Source: an uncultured Neomegalonema sp.
GTDB lineage: Bacteria > Pseudomonadota > Alphaproteobacteria > Rhodobacterales > Rhodobacteraceae
Direction: 5' to 3'
NCBI GenBank assembly: GCA_937911325.1
Contig: CALDSD010000093.1
Span: 97,771 to 161,770 of the forward strand
Length of the DNA: 64,000 bases
Shown: one piece after another, positions 55,681 to 64,000 of the stretch
Position numbering within the stretch: position 1 is the first letter of the stretch
Layout of the letters: every line of letters starts with the position of its first letter
Notes under the pieces: generated by a model
The model's input: the letters and a program-made list of their open reading frames with translations, nothing else
Told to the model about the DNA's origin: nothing
The model's database searches: none
Translations under genes and position numbers: made by a program

Positions 55681-56498
55681 CCGACTACACGCATCTGCTC
55701 TACGAGGTGGACGACGACCGCATCTGCTGGCTGACGCTGAACCGGCCTGAAAAACTCAACGCAATGAACCTCAAGCTCATCGCCGAGTTGCAAGCCGGGC
55801 TCGAGAGGGCCGACGCTGCCGAGGACGTGAACGTGATTGTGATCCAGGGCGCGGGGCGGGGCTTTTGCGCCGGGCACGATCTCGATGAAGACGCCGCCGA
55901 GGATCGCAGCTCGATCTACGAGTACCGAGCCCACTACTTCAAACAGTTCGACGAGTTCACGACCCCCTGGCGGATCACCAAGCCCGTGATCGCATCGGTC
56001 AACTCGATCGCTATCGGCAAGGGCTTTGAGCTGAGCCTCTTTTGCGACGTCACCATCGCCAGCGACGATACCCGCATCGGCTACAACGAAGTGCGCTACG
56101 GCATTTCGGGCCACTGCATGTTCCTGCCTTGGCTGGTGAACATGAAGACCGCGAAGGATTTGCTGCTCACAGGGCGTGAGCTGACGGCGGCGGAGGCGAA
56201 GGAGATGGGGCTCGTCACCGAGGTCGTCCCGCTTGAGCAGTTGAAGGAGGCGACCCTGAAGAAGGCGCGGCTGATGGCGCGCATCCCGCGTGAGATGCAG
56301 CGGATGCATAAGATGTATCTGAACCGTGTTTACGAGATGCAGGGATTACGAACGGCGACTGACTACTACCTTGAACAGGTCGCGATCCTCGGCGCTCAGC
56401 CCGTATCCGAATACGAGGCGTTCTCGAAAGCCACAGCTGAGTTGGGTCTCAAGACGGCGCTCGCAGAGGCGAACGCGCGGTACGAGGGGCTTGAGTGA
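55677..56498 (+). CDS. Enoyl-CoA hydratase/isomerase family (crotonase) protein
   Basis: 273 residues of the crotonase fold: ICWLTLNRPEKLNAMN, oxyanion-hole segment GAGRGFCAGHDL and NSIAIGKGFELSLFCDVTIAS. The usual catalytic Glu region (GxxPxxGG) is replaced by EVRYGISGHCMFLPWL, so the reaction is likely not standard beta-oxidation hydration. CaiD-like dehydration of a carnitinyl-CoA is one possibility. Last gene of the operon. Confidence 0.9.
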   Translation: MTDYTHLLYEVDDDRICWLTLNRPEKLNAMNLKLIAELQAGLERADAAEDVNVIVIQGAGRGFCAGHDLDEDAAEDRSSIYEYRAHYFKQFDEFTTPWRITKPVIASVNSIAIGKGFELSLFCDVTIASDDTRIGYNEVRYGISGHCMFLPWLVNMKTAKDLLLTGRELTAAEAKEMGLVTEVVPLEQLKEATLKKARLMARIPREMQRMHKMYLNRVYEMQGLRTATDYYLEQVAILGAQPVSEYEAFSKATAELGLKTALAEANARYEGLE

Positions 56499-56729
56499 CG
56501 GCGCGCGTGGACGAACGCATGCGTCTCGCCCTTCGCAGCGGGCGGCCGGCGTCCGCTTTTGGCAGGAGGGGAACAAATTATGCGGCCCCATGACGCCATC
56601 TGCAGTCCACAAGGCGAACGTCGCCGCTGCGTTGGCGAGCGATTCCGGTTCGCCAAAGCGACAAGGTCGCGATCGAAACACGCCAATCAGGCCCAGCGGA
56701 TTGAATTACTGAGTGTTTCTTCGGTGGGG

Positions 56730-56805
<76 letters not shown>

Positions 56806-56942
56806 ATAGTCACCCGGCGATCGTTTGGGGTCGATCAGGTTGAACGGACATACGCAGATGCCGCCCCCAAAGCAAGAGTTTGTCGCCGCTTCATAGCGTC
56901 CGGCATACGAACGAGCCGGACGCCGCTGATCCTTTGACCGGA

Positions 56943-57419
56943 TCAGGTTTTCGGATTCTCTTCGTCACTCTCGTCGACGTCGTCGTCATCATCGTCGTCG
57001 AGCGACTCGAGGCTCACCTCATCGCTGTCGTCGTCGGTGTTGCTGTCATCTTCTTCGTCCAGAAGGTCGTCATCGCCGAGATCGCCCATTGGCGTGCTCT
57101 CATCATCGTCTGACGACGCCGCTTCCGGCAGATCGTTGTCGACATCCGCGTCGTCATCGATCTCCAGGACGTCGTCGTCGTCCTCATCGGCTTCGACTTC
57201 AACATCCTCAATCGCTTCTTCTTCCGCTTCGACAACCGGAGCTTTCGCCACCTTGGCCTTCGACGCAGCGGCGCTTTTGCCTCGCCGGGGCTTCGTAAAG
57301 GCCTCGATTGCGAAGGTGGAGCCGCACGCAGGGCAAGTGATCGGATCCCGCATTAGATCGTAAAACCGGGCGGCGCAGCTTGGGCAAGCGCGCTTCACGC
57401 CCCATTCGGGTTTGGCCAT
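56943..57419 (-). CDS. TIGR02300 family protein (zinc-ribbon plus acidic tail)
   Basis: 158 residues. N-terminal MAKPEWGVKRACPSC starts a two-CxxC zinc-ribbon (CPSCAARFYDLMRDPITCPACG) with the FYDL motif of TIGR02300. A basic stretch (TKPRRGKSAAASKAKVAK) follows, then about 85 residues consisting almost entirely of Asp, Glu and Ser. The gtcgtc-type codon runs of the tail make the antisense strand repetitive. Function unknown; the family is alphaproteobacterial. The start at 57419 fixes the conserved N-terminus; the frame runs 35 codons further upstream without similarity. Confidence 0.9.
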   Translation of the reverse strand: MAKPEWGVKRACPSCAARFYDLMRDPITCPACGSTFAIEAFTKPRRGKSAAASKAKVAKAPVVEAEEEAIEDVEVEADEDDDDVLEIDDDADVDNDLPEAASSDDDESTPMGDLGDDDLLDEEDDSNTDDDSDEVSLESLDDDDDDDVDESDEENPKT

Positions 57420-57601
57420 CGTCCTATCCGCTTTTGGTAAACTGACCGCGTCAGTTGCCACAGCACAGAGTTGCTTGTCAAAGACCTGTTGCGCCACAAC
57501 GGCTTGAAGATTGCTTCGCTGCAATTTTGTACCGGTTTCGCGGCAATTTGTCTGACAACCTTGTCAAGGCTAGGATCGTTACGGGGTTGGGCGTAGAAAC
57601 G

Positions 57602-58846
57602 ATGCCGATGCTTTATCAATTGTACGAACTCTCGCACGCCGCAGTCGCGCCTTGGCGTAGAGCGGCGGTCGCAGGTCGCGAGATCCTGCAGAACCCGGCC
57701 AATCCGTTCTCCAGCACCATCGGAGCGCGTGCGACGGCGGCGGCGTTCGAGATGTTTGCGAATGCGACGCGGCGATACGCGAAACCAGAGTTCGGATTGC
57801 ACGAGACCATCGTCGACGGCGAGACCGTGCCGGTGTCGGAGGAGGTCGTGTGGAGCGCGCCCTTCTGCGATCTGCTGCATTTTCAGCGCGAGGGTCTTCC
57901 CAGCGATCGCAAGGATCAGGCGGTTCTGATCCTGGCCCCGATGTCGGGTCACTTCGCGACGCTCCTCCGAGGCACCGTCGCTGCGATGTTGCCGGATCAC
58001 GAAGTCTATATCACGGACTGGATCGACGCCCGAGACGTGCCTCTGTCGGCCGGACGCTTCGGGCTCGACGAGTATATCGGCTACATTGTCGAGATGATGG
58101 AGGCCCTCCACGAGATCCACGGAGAGCGGGCGTCCGCACTGGGCGTTTGTCAGCCTGGCGTGCCGCTCCTTTGCGCGGCGTCTCTGATGGCCGAGGACAA
58201 GGCGGAGGCCCGACCGAGCGCGATCGTGTTGATGGGAAGCCCGATCGACACCCGCGTATCGCCAACCGATCCGAACCATCTCGCCGTCACCCGCCCCCTG
58301 AGCTGGTTCCGGGACAACGTGATCACCACCGTTCCGTTCCCTCACGCCGGCTTCTTGCGGCGCGTGTATCCGGGCTTTCTTCAGCTCTCGGGCTTCATGG
58401 CGATGAATATGGACCGCCATGTGAACGCGCATGTCCGACAGTTCCGCAGCCTTGTGCGCGGAGATGGCGATTCCGCCGCGCAGCATCGGAAGTTCTACGA
58501 CGAGTATCTGTCCGTGATGGATCTCTCGGCGGAGTTTTACCTGGAGACGATTGAGCGGGTCTTCCAACGCCACCTGCTGGCGCGCGGGAAGATGACGGTC
58601 GATGGCCGGGCTGTCCGCCCGGAAGCGATCGAAGACATCGGCCTCATGACTGTAGAGGGCGGAAAAGACGACATCACCGGCCAAGGCCAGACTGAATCGG
58701 CGCATAGGCTCTGCGCAGGGCTGTCTCTCAAGGCTCGCGAGCATTATTCGCACCCCGATGTCGGCCATTATGGCGTCTTCAACGGCGGCCGCTGGCGTAA
58801 AGACATCCAGCCTCGCGTCGCGGCCTTCTTGGCCAAGCACCGCTAG
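57602..58846 (+). CDS. phaZ: Intracellular polyhydroxyalkanoate (PHB) depolymerase
   Basis: 414 residues, the usual PhaZ length. N-terminal MPMLYQLYELSHAAVAPWR with PHB_depo-type start, then the alpha/beta-hydrolase core with the nucleophile Cys in GVCQPG (characteristic Cys instead of Ser). The Asp region and the C-terminal HPDVGHYGVFNGGRWR with the catalytic His follow. It mobilises stored poly-3-hydroxybutyrate. The frame is open to 57455, but the conserved start is at 57602; the ribosome binding site is weak. The phaC synthase is not in this window. Confidence 0.92.
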   Translation: MPMLYQLYELSHAAVAPWRRAAVAGREILQNPANPFSSTIGARATAAAFEMFANATRRYAKPEFGLHETIVDGETVPVSEEVVWSAPFCDLLHFQREGLPSDRKDQAVLILAPMSGHFATLLRGTVAAMLPDHEVYITDWIDARDVPLSAGRFGLDEYIGYIVEMMEALHEIHGERASALGVCQPGVPLLCAASLMAEDKAEARPSAIVLMGSPIDTRVSPTDPNHLAVTRPLSWFRDNVITTVPFPHAGFLRRVYPGFLQLSGFMAMNMDRHVNAHVRQFRSLVRGDGDSAAQHRKFYDEYLSVMDLSAEFYLETIERVFQRHLLARGKMTVDGRAVRPEAIEDIGLMTVEGGKDDITGQGQTESAHRLCAGLSLKAREHYSHPDVGHYGVFNGGRWRKDIQPRVAAFLAKHR

Positions 58847-58854
58847 GGCTGAGA

Positions 58855-59598
58855 TTGTCGTCACCGTCGATGCGGAGGCGTCTCCCAATTTCACGAGACC
58901 GCCAGGAGAGGCTCGAGACCATTGAGCTCGGCGACCCCAGCGTCTCTGTGCTGTTGAGACGGTCGCGCGGCGTGCGCAGACTGTCTCTGTCCGTTTCGCG
59001 CCTCGATGGTCGCGTATCGCTTTCGATCCCCGAGAGCTGCACGCTTGCGGTGGCGCAAAGGTTTGTCGAGAAACACAAGGACTGGCTCCGCGCCACGCTC
59101 AACAGCACCCCGCCCGCGCAGCGCCTTGAACTCGGAGCCACCATTCCGTTTCGGGGCGGAGACTTGTTGCTGCAGCAAGCGAGCGCCCCGCGGACGTTGA
59201 TGCGAGAGGGCGATGTTCTGTGGATCGGCGGCCCACCGCAGAACGCCGGAAAACGCGCGTTGGTTTGGCTGCGCGAACAAGCGCGATCAGACCTGCACGA
59301 CCGGGCGACGACCCATGCACAAAACCTTGGCGTAGAGTTTTCACGCCTCTCGGTCCGTGACACGCGAAGCCGTTGGGGGTCGTGCTCTCATACCGGGGCG
59401 CTTTCCTTCAGCTGGCGCCTGGTGCTGGCGCCGCGGGACGTGCTCGACTACGTGGCCGCGCATGAAGTCGCGCATCTGCTTGAGATGAACCACTCCTCGC
59501 GGTTCTGGGCCCATGTCGAGAGGCTTCGGCCCGATTGGCGCAGTCAACGCGATTGGCTTCGTGCGCATGGCGCTGAACTTCACCGCTACTGTCTGTAA
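58855..59598 (+). CDS. YgjP-like M48-type metallopeptidase (DUF45)
   Basis: 247 residues with the zinc-protease signature HEVAHLLEMNHSSRFW (HExxH) near the C-terminus. Upstream are RSRGVRRLSLSVSRLDGRVSLSIP and the TRSRWGSCSHTGALSFSWRLVLAP strand, diagnostic of the YgjP/SprT-like family. Substrates are unknown. The TTG at 58855 has AGGG 6 nt upstream; an ATG at 58870 is an alternative. Closely follows phaZ, convergent with the PBP gene. Confidence 0.88.
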   Translation: MSSPSMRRRLPISRDRQERLETIELGDPSVSVLLRRSRGVRRLSLSVSRLDGRVSLSIPESCTLAVAQRFVEKHKDWLRATLNSTPPAQRLELGATIPFRGGDLLLQQASAPRTLMREGDVLWIGGPPQNAGKRALVWLREQARSDLHDRATTHAQNLGVEFSRLSVRDTRSRWGSCSHTGALSFSWRLVLAPRDVLDYVAAHEVAHLLEMNHSSRFWAHVERLRPDWRSQRDWLRAHGAELHRYCL

Positions 59599-59609
59599 CG
59601 CGCCAAAAG

Positions 59610-61574
59610 TCAGCGATCAGAACTGCGCGTCAAAGGGTCGTTTCTCTGCCGATTGTTGGACCGATCGCGAGAGCCGAACCAGCCGGTCTGCCGATTTTTC
59701 CGCTTGAGGTCGTAGCGAGGCTGCGGTTGAGCTCGGGTCGCAATCGGCCGATTGTTTGACGCCGGGATCGCTTTCGCCGGCAAACCCGTATAGGTCTGCC
59801 CGCCGTGAAGCTCCTCCATCGTGAGGCGCCAGATCTCCGCCGGCTCGCGCCCTCCGGTCATGCCGTTCAGATCGCCGCTCACGTCTTTGCCAATCCAGGC
59901 GACGGCGACCCGGTCGCCCGTGAACCCGGCAAACCACGCATCGCGCGAATTTTGCGTCGTTCCGGTTTTTCCCGCGACTGGCCTGCCGTCGGGCAGTTGC
60001 GCGCGTCGGCCCGTGCCGTCAGTCACCACCGCGCCGAGCATGGTCGTCATCCATCCGGCGTGCGACGGTCTGATCGCCCGTTCGACGTTTGGTCGAGGCC
60101 GGGTCCAGAGCGTGCTTCCAACTGGATCCTGGATTTCGAGGATCGTGTACGGCGTCACCTTGTAACCGCCGTTCGCGAAGACGGCGTACGCAGCCGCAGC
60201 CTCAACCGGACTGACGCCGAAAGTTCCCAGCGAAATCGCCGGATAGGGTGGGATTTCCCCCTGAAAGCCAAACCGTCGAGCCAAAGCGATTGTGCGCTTC
60301 ACCCCAACCTGAGCGATCAGTCTTGCAGCCACAGAGTTGCTCGACTTCGCCAGAGCCGTTTCCAACGTCACCCACCCGCGATACGTGCCGCCGTAATTGC
60401 GTGGCGACCATCGACCGATCCGGTAGCGGCTGTCGTTCACCCAAGCGCTCGGACCCATTCCCGCCTCCAAGGCGGCGGTGAACAAGAACGGTTTGAACGC
60501 CGAGCCAAACTGTCTTTTGGCCTGCGCGGCTCGATTGAATTGAGAACTTGAGTAGTCGCGACCGCCCACCATCGCCCGAACCGCGCCATCGGGCGACATG
60601 ACGACGACGGACGCCTCAGCGTCGGGCATGTTGGCCAGCGACCCTGAAAAGACGGTTGCAATCGCCTTTTCCGACGCGGATTGCGCCGGACGCTCAAACG
60701 TCGTCCGGACCACATAGTCGGCATCCGGCGCAACGAGTTCCTCGGGGATCTGCGTCACGACCCAATCCAAGAAAAACGGCGCAATCTCAGGTTTTTCGAG
60801 TGGAACCATCCGATCGAGTTTGTTTCTGGCGGCGTCCGCCTCCGCCTGCGAAATGGCCCAGTTGTCGACCATGGCGTCTAGGACCAGACGCCCGCGCGCC
60901 TGCGCGCCTGCGAAGTCGCGCTCCGGCGACCAGCGCGACGGCGCGCGCAACAGTCCGGCCAGCAACGCCGACTCTGCGACATCGACGGCTTTCGCCGACT
61001 TCTGAAAGTACCGCTGCGCCGCCGCCTCGAACCCAAACGCGCTCGCGCCGAGATACGCGCGATTGAGATACATCGAGAGGATCTGATCCTTGGAAAAGCG
61101 CAGATCCAGCGCCAGAGCCAATGGCAGTTCGCGCAGCTTCCGTTCGTATGTTTTCTTCGGGTTCAGAAATGCGAGTTTGGCGACCTGCTGCGATATCGAA
61201 CTGCCGCCCTGGACGTTGGAGCCGATGCGGTAATTGACATAGAGCGCGCGCAACGTGCCGATGGGATCAAGGCCGGGGTGCAAGTAGAACCGCCGATCTT
61301 CGATCGACAAGATCGCCTCAAGAAGGCTCGGCGAGGCTTCCGCTGTCGAGATCGGCTCGAAGCGCTGTCCTCGAACGCCCAAGAGAAGACCGTCTTGGTC
61401 CAGCACGGTGACGGCTCCGGTCTCGCGCCCATCCATCAGCGCTTCCGCGTCGGGCAGCTGGGCCATCAGACTGAACGTCGCAGTCGCAACCACGGTCAAG
61501 GTGACCGCGGCGGCTGAGACCGTCGCGACCCGCACCGCGCGCCAAAGTCTCCAGATCACAGCCATTCCGTTCAC
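59610..61574 (-). CDS. Class A penicillin-binding protein (PBP1A-type)
   Basis: 654 residues: short cytoplasmic tail and one transmembrane helix (VSAAAVTLTVVATATFSLMA). The GT51 glycosyltransferase domain has ILSIEDRRFYLHPGLD, GGSSISQQVAKLAFL and QILSMYLNRAYLGASAFG. The transpeptidase domain has SxxK in GSAFKPF, SxN in KSSNSVA and KTGT. The C-terminal ~45 residues are a basic Arg/Asn-rich tail. It polymerises and crosslinks peptidoglycan. The GTG at 61574 has GGGG 7 nt upstream; the ATG at 61565 is an alternative. Confidence 0.94.
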   Translation of the reverse strand: MNGMAVIWRLWRAVRVATVSAAAVTLTVVATATFSLMAQLPDAEALMDGRETGAVTVLDQDGLLLGVRGQRFEPISTAEASPSLLEAILSIEDRRFYLHPGLDPIGTLRALYVNYRIGSNVQGGSSISQQVAKLAFLNPKKTYERKLRELPLALALDLRFSKDQILSMYLNRAYLGASAFGFEAAAQRYFQKSAKAVDVAESALLAGLLRAPSRWSPERDFAGAQARGRLVLDAMVDNWAISQAEADAARNKLDRMVPLEKPEIAPFFLDWVVTQIPEELVAPDADYVVRTTFERPAQSASEKAIATVFSGSLANMPDAEASVVVMSPDGAVRAMVGGRDYSSSQFNRAAQAKRQFGSAFKPFLFTAALEAGMGPSAWVNDSRYRIGRWSPRNYGGTYRGWVTLETALAKSSNSVAARLIAQVGVKRTIALARRFGFQGEIPPYPAISLGTFGVSPVEAAAAYAVFANGGYKVTPYTILEIQDPVGSTLWTRPRPNVERAIRPSHAGWMTTMLGAVVTDGTGRRAQLPDGRPVAGKTGTTQNSRDAWFAGFTGDRVAVAWIGKDVSGDLNGMTGGREPAEIWRLTMEELHGGQTYTGLPAKAIPASNNRPIATRAQPQPRYDLKRKNRQTGWFGSRDRSNNRQRNDPLTRSSDR

Positions 61575-61931
61575 TGACTTACCCCGAGACGCGCGGTATT
61601 TCCTCTGGCGTTATCCACCACAAAGACCCTCGTTTCTCAAGTGGCGGCCTCAAACCGCGTGCTCATGCGGCCTTTGACGAAACTCTCCTACGAGTAGCGC
61701 TAGAGTTTGCCAAAATTATGCGCAGGTGAATTGCAAAAAATTTGAGCAATTAACACTTTTCGCCCAAATTTCCCGCTCGAGTTGTGAGCATCGCCACCTT
61801 TCGCGAGTTTTTCCTCAATTAATTCAGACACTTAAAATGTGGCACCTCTTTGGCACGGCTTTTGAAAAGAGTTAACCGCGACCTTAGAGGCGCGAGGGGA
61901 AACCTGTGTCGATCAAGAAAGGAACAGACGG
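61575..61931 (+). promoter_or_regulatory. glnK-amtB upstream region with tandem sigma-54 type promoter elements
   Basis: 357 bp without a gene, AT-richer than average. Two overlapping -24/-12 elements: TGGCACCTCTTTGGC at 61840-61854 (GG and GC separated by exactly 10 nt) and TGGCACGGCTTTTGA at 61851-61865 (same spacing but GA instead of GC at -12). Either would place the transcription start near 61866-61878 and a leader of about 55-65 nt before glnK. RpoN is encoded in this window. No clear NtrC box was found upstream. Confidence 0.65.
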
Positions 61932-62270
61932 ATGAAGCTCGTCATCGCCGTCATCAAACCATTCAAGCTAGAGGAAGTCCGCGAAGCTCTGACCGCCATC
62001 GGCGTTCAAGGCCTCATGGTTTCAGAAGTCAAAGGTTACGGCCGCCAGAGCGGTCACACTGAGATCTATCGCGGCGCTGAATACGTCGTGAACTTCGTCC
62101 CGAAAATCAAACTCGAAATCGTCATCGGCGCTGAGCAAGTCGATCAGGTCATCGAGACCATCTCAACGACAGCGCGCACCGGCAAAATCGGCGACGGCAA
62201 GATCTTTGTCGTCGACGTCGATCAAGCCGTACGGGTGCGGACGGACGAGCGCGACGAAGACGCAATCTGA
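61932..62270 (+). CDS. glnK: P-II nitrogen regulatory protein GlnK
   Basis: 112 residues, standard length. The T-loop has the uridylylation site Tyr51 in [10 protein letters not shown], and the ATP/2-oxoglutarate motifs [10 protein letters not shown] and [11 protein letters not shown] are intact. GlnK binds and blocks AmtB under ammonium excess and signals nitrogen status. Good ribosome binding site (AGAAAGGA) before the ATG. Followed by amtB after 32 bp, the usual pairing. Confidence 0.97.
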   Translation: MKLVIAVIKPFKLEEVREALTAIGVQGLMVSEVKGYGRQSGHTEIYRGAEYVVNFVPKIKLEIVIGAEQVDQVIETISTTARTGKIGDGKIFVVDVDQAVRVRTDERDEDAI

Positions 62271-62302
62271 CAAACAGAATTCCAATTCAACTGGAGGTAT
62301 CA

Positions 62303-63649
62303 ATGATCAAGAGTTCCAACCTTTCAGCGTTGGCCCTGGGGGCGCTCGCCCTCACGGCGCCATCGCTCGGCTACGCGCAGGACGCGCTGCCGCCCGAAGC
62401 CTCAGAGCACACTGTCTTTATCTTCAACACGCTGCTGTTCCTGATCGGCGGCTTCCTCGTTTTCTTCATGGCCTGCGGGTTCGCGATGCTCGAGGCTGGC
62501 CTCGTGCGCAGCAAGAACGTTGCAATGCAGTGCACCAAGAACGTCGCCCTCTTCTCGCTGGCGTCTCTCGCGTATCTGCTGGTCGGCTTCAACATGATGT
62601 ATCCAGGCGACGCGTGGATGTTTGAGGGCTGGGTCGGCGCGCTGGCGATGACGTCGCTCGAGCCTGTCGGCGCAAGCGCGGACCAGATCGGCGACATCTC
62701 CTATGCGTCGGTTGGTTCGGACTTCTTCTTCCAGCTGATGTTCTGCGCAGCGACCGCCTCGATCGTGTCGGGCACGCTGGCTGAGCGCATCAAGCTGTGG
62801 CCGTTCCTGATCTTCACCATCGTTCTGACCGGCCTGATCTACCCGGTGACCGCGTCCTGGAAATGGGGCGGTGGCTGGCTGGACGCCATGGGCTTCCAGG
62901 ACTTCGCTGGTTCGACCGTTGTTCACGCGTGTGGCGGCGCTGCCGCGCTTGCTGGCGCGATCGTTCTCGGCGCTCGGATGGGCAAGTTCAAAGACGGCAA
63001 AGTCAATCCGATGCCGGGCTCGTCGCTTCCTCTCGCCACGCTGGGTATGTTCATCCTGTGGCTGGGTTGGTTCGGCTTTAACGGCGGTTCGCAGCTCGCT
63101 ATGGGCACCATCGGCGACGTCGCCGACGTGAGCCGTATCTTCGCCAACACCAACACGGCGGCTGCGGCTGGCGCGGTGATGGCGGCCATCCTGACCCAGG
63201 TTCTGTACAGCAAGGTCGACCTGACCATGGTGCTGAACGGCGCGCTGGCTGGCCTTGTTTCGATCACGGCCGAGCCGCTCGCTCCGGAACTGTGGCAGGC
63301 GATCGTCATCGGTGCGATCGGCGGCGTCGTCGTCGTCTTCACCGTGCCGCTGCTCGACAGCATGCGCATTGACGACGTCGTCGGCGCGATCCCGGTTCAC
63401 TTCTTCGCCGGCGTCTGGGGCACCATCGCGGTGGTCTGGACCAATGGCGACGCGAACATCGTCACGCAGGTTGTCGGCATCGTCGCGATCTGTGGCGCGA
63501 CCTTCGGCGCGAGCCTTGTGCTCTGGGGTCTGCTGGCCGCGACGATCGGTATCCGGGTTTCCGAAGAAGCCGAAATGGCTGGTCTCGACAGCGCCGAGAT
63601 CGGCATGGAGGCCTATCCGGAATTCGGCAAAGGCTCCCAGTTCGTCTAA
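62303..63649 (+). CDS. amtB: Ammonium transporter AmtB
   Basis: 448 residues: signal peptide (LSALALGALALTAPSLGYAQ) and eleven transmembrane helices. Family signatures include NTLLFLIGGFLVFFMACGFAMLEAGLVR, DFAGSTVVHACGG (first pore His) and IPVHFFAGVWGT (second pore His). Trimeric ammonium channel regulated by GlnK. GGAGG at a good distance before the ATG. Confidence 0.97.
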   Translation: MIKSSNLSALALGALALTAPSLGYAQDALPPEASEHTVFIFNTLLFLIGGFLVFFMACGFAMLEAGLVRSKNVAMQCTKNVALFSLASLAYLLVGFNMMYPGDAWMFEGWVGALAMTSLEPVGASADQIGDISYASVGSDFFFQLMFCAATASIVSGTLAERIKLWPFLIFTIVLTGLIYPVTASWKWGGGWLDAMGFQDFAGSTVVHACGGAAALAGAIVLGARMGKFKDGKVNPMPGSSLPLATLGMFILWLGWFGFNGGSQLAMGTIGDVADVSRIFANTNTAAAAGAVMAAILTQVLYSKVDLTMVLNGALAGLVSITAEPLAPELWQAIVIGAIGGVVVVFTVPLLDSMRIDDVVGAIPVHFFAGVWGTIAVVWTNGDANIVTQVVGIVAICGATFGASLVLWGLLAATIGIRVSEEAEMAGLDSAEIGMEAYPEFGKGSQFV

Positions 63650-63701
63650 GCGAACTCTCCCCTCCCGATTGCGCCGCTTTGGGCGGCGGCGCGATCAACT
63701 C

Positions 63702-63729
63702 AAACCCGGGCTTTGGCCCGGGTTTTTTT
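63702..63729 (+). terminator. Intrinsic terminator of glnK-amtB
   Basis: Perfect 10-bp stem AAACCCGGGC / GCCCGGGTTT with a TTTG loop, followed by a T-run. Confidence 0.95.
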
Positions 63730-63777
63730 ACGTCTGGTTCTCATCCCAAAGAACCAAGCCAACGCTGGAAAATAGAT

Positions 63778-63854
63778 TGGTCGGAGTAGCAAGATTCGAA
63801 CTTGCGGCCCCTGCCTCCCGAAGACAGTGCTCTACCAGGCTGAGCTATACTCCG
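63778..63854 (-). tRNA. tRNA-Pro (anticodon CGG)
   Basis: 77-nt cloverleaf on the minus strand with encoded CCA. Acceptor CGGAGTA/TACTCCG, anticodon stem CTGTC/GGCAG with loop TTCGGGA, T arm GCAAG-TTCGAAT-CTTGC. The C1 start is typical of Pro tRNAs. Confidence 0.96.
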
Positions 63855-64000
63855 ACGAGCGGCGGAGATAGCTAAAGGGGCGCCGCGGCGCAAGGGGATT
63901 GGCCGATAATAAGAAGCGGTTAACCTTCTCGGCCCATCTTTCGCCCCCAAGCCTTGCAAGCCGAGGCGAAGAACGCTAATTCCAGCCGCCTGATTGGGGT

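Noticed and set aside
56945..57230. Trinucleotide-repeat-like gtc/gtcgtc tract
   Set aside because: It is the antisense of Asp/Glu codons in the acidic tail of the TIGR02300 protein, not an independent microsatellite.
57395..58894. Long minus-strand open frame (499 codons) opposite phaZ
   Set aside because: Antisense shadow of a confidently identified PHB depolymerase; composition is Arg/His-rich with no recognisable motif.

Overview
This is a GC-rich chromosomal segment from an alphaproteobacterium, read to lineage from gene content and order. It carries dapF-mtaB-ftsY, lptC-lptA-lptB-rpoN-hpf-ptsN, the alphaproteobacterial markers DUF1150 (next to an Hsp20) and TIGR02300, an NDUFA9-like protein, and an intracellular PHB depolymerase. 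A full Na+/H+ Mrp antiporter and an osmolyte-type catabolic cluster would fit a marine or saline habitat, but that is inference; I cannot name the genus. Gene density is high, and I see no insertion sequence, prophage, integrase or CRISPR array.

Layout. 1-6.2 kb: end of a gamma-glutamyltransferase, hspQ, an SLT-type lipoprotein, a LysR regulator, then ftsY, mtaB and dapF on the minus strand. 6.3-12.2 kb: tRNA-Lys, two little-known proteins, cfa, a CYTH-CHAD protein and yciB. 12.2-14.1 kb: a three-gene cobalt-type nitrile hydratase/thiocyanate hydrolase set whose beta subunit is split in two genes, and a DUF4399 protein. 14.1-18.1 kb: infC with an apparent AUA start and thrS, separated by an AT-rich von Willebrand-A gene that looks foreign. 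18.2-22.9 kb: glycosyltransferase, alpha/beta hydrolase, an unknown anchored protein, an epimerase-like SDR and a TPR protein. 22.9-31.8 kb: a long minus-strand run gltD-gfa-gltB-mtgA-gst-queG. 32.1-34.9 kb: uppP, the NDUFA9-like gene, tRNA-Leu and a short RNase D.

34.9-41.2 kb is the LPS-transport and nitrogen-control block (kdsD, lptC, lptA, lptB, rpoN, hpf, ptsN). 41.2-43.5 kb has DUF1150, Hsp20 and a tandem-PAS diguanylate cyclase. 43.8-49.7 kb is the mrpAB-C-D-E-F-G antiporter operon. 50.3-56.5 kb is a GlxA-type regulator divergent from a tightly overlapping four-gene catabolic operon: gamma-butyrobetaine-hydroxylase-like dioxygenase, a chimeric MDR/enolase-superfamily gene, an ADP-forming acyl-CoA ligase and a crotonase. 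56.7-61.6 kb: tRNA-Ala, TIGR02300 protein, PHB depolymerase, a YgjP-like metallopeptidase and a class A PBP. 61.8-63.9 kb: glnK-amtB behind a sigma-54 type promoter, a strong terminator and tRNA-Pro.

Several parts connect. Nitrogen assimilation is represented by glutamate synthase (gltBD), the ammonium sensor/transporter glnK-amtB, sigma-54 (rpoN) and PtsN. Envelope biogenesis is represented by uppP, mtgA, a class A PBP, lptABC and kdsD. The most unusual items are the split nitrile hydratase set, the AT-rich VWA gene between thrS and infC, the infC AUA start, the in-frame chimera in the carnitine-type operon, and clustered inverted repeats in the intergenic regions upstream of the GGDEF gene and between gltD and uppP.
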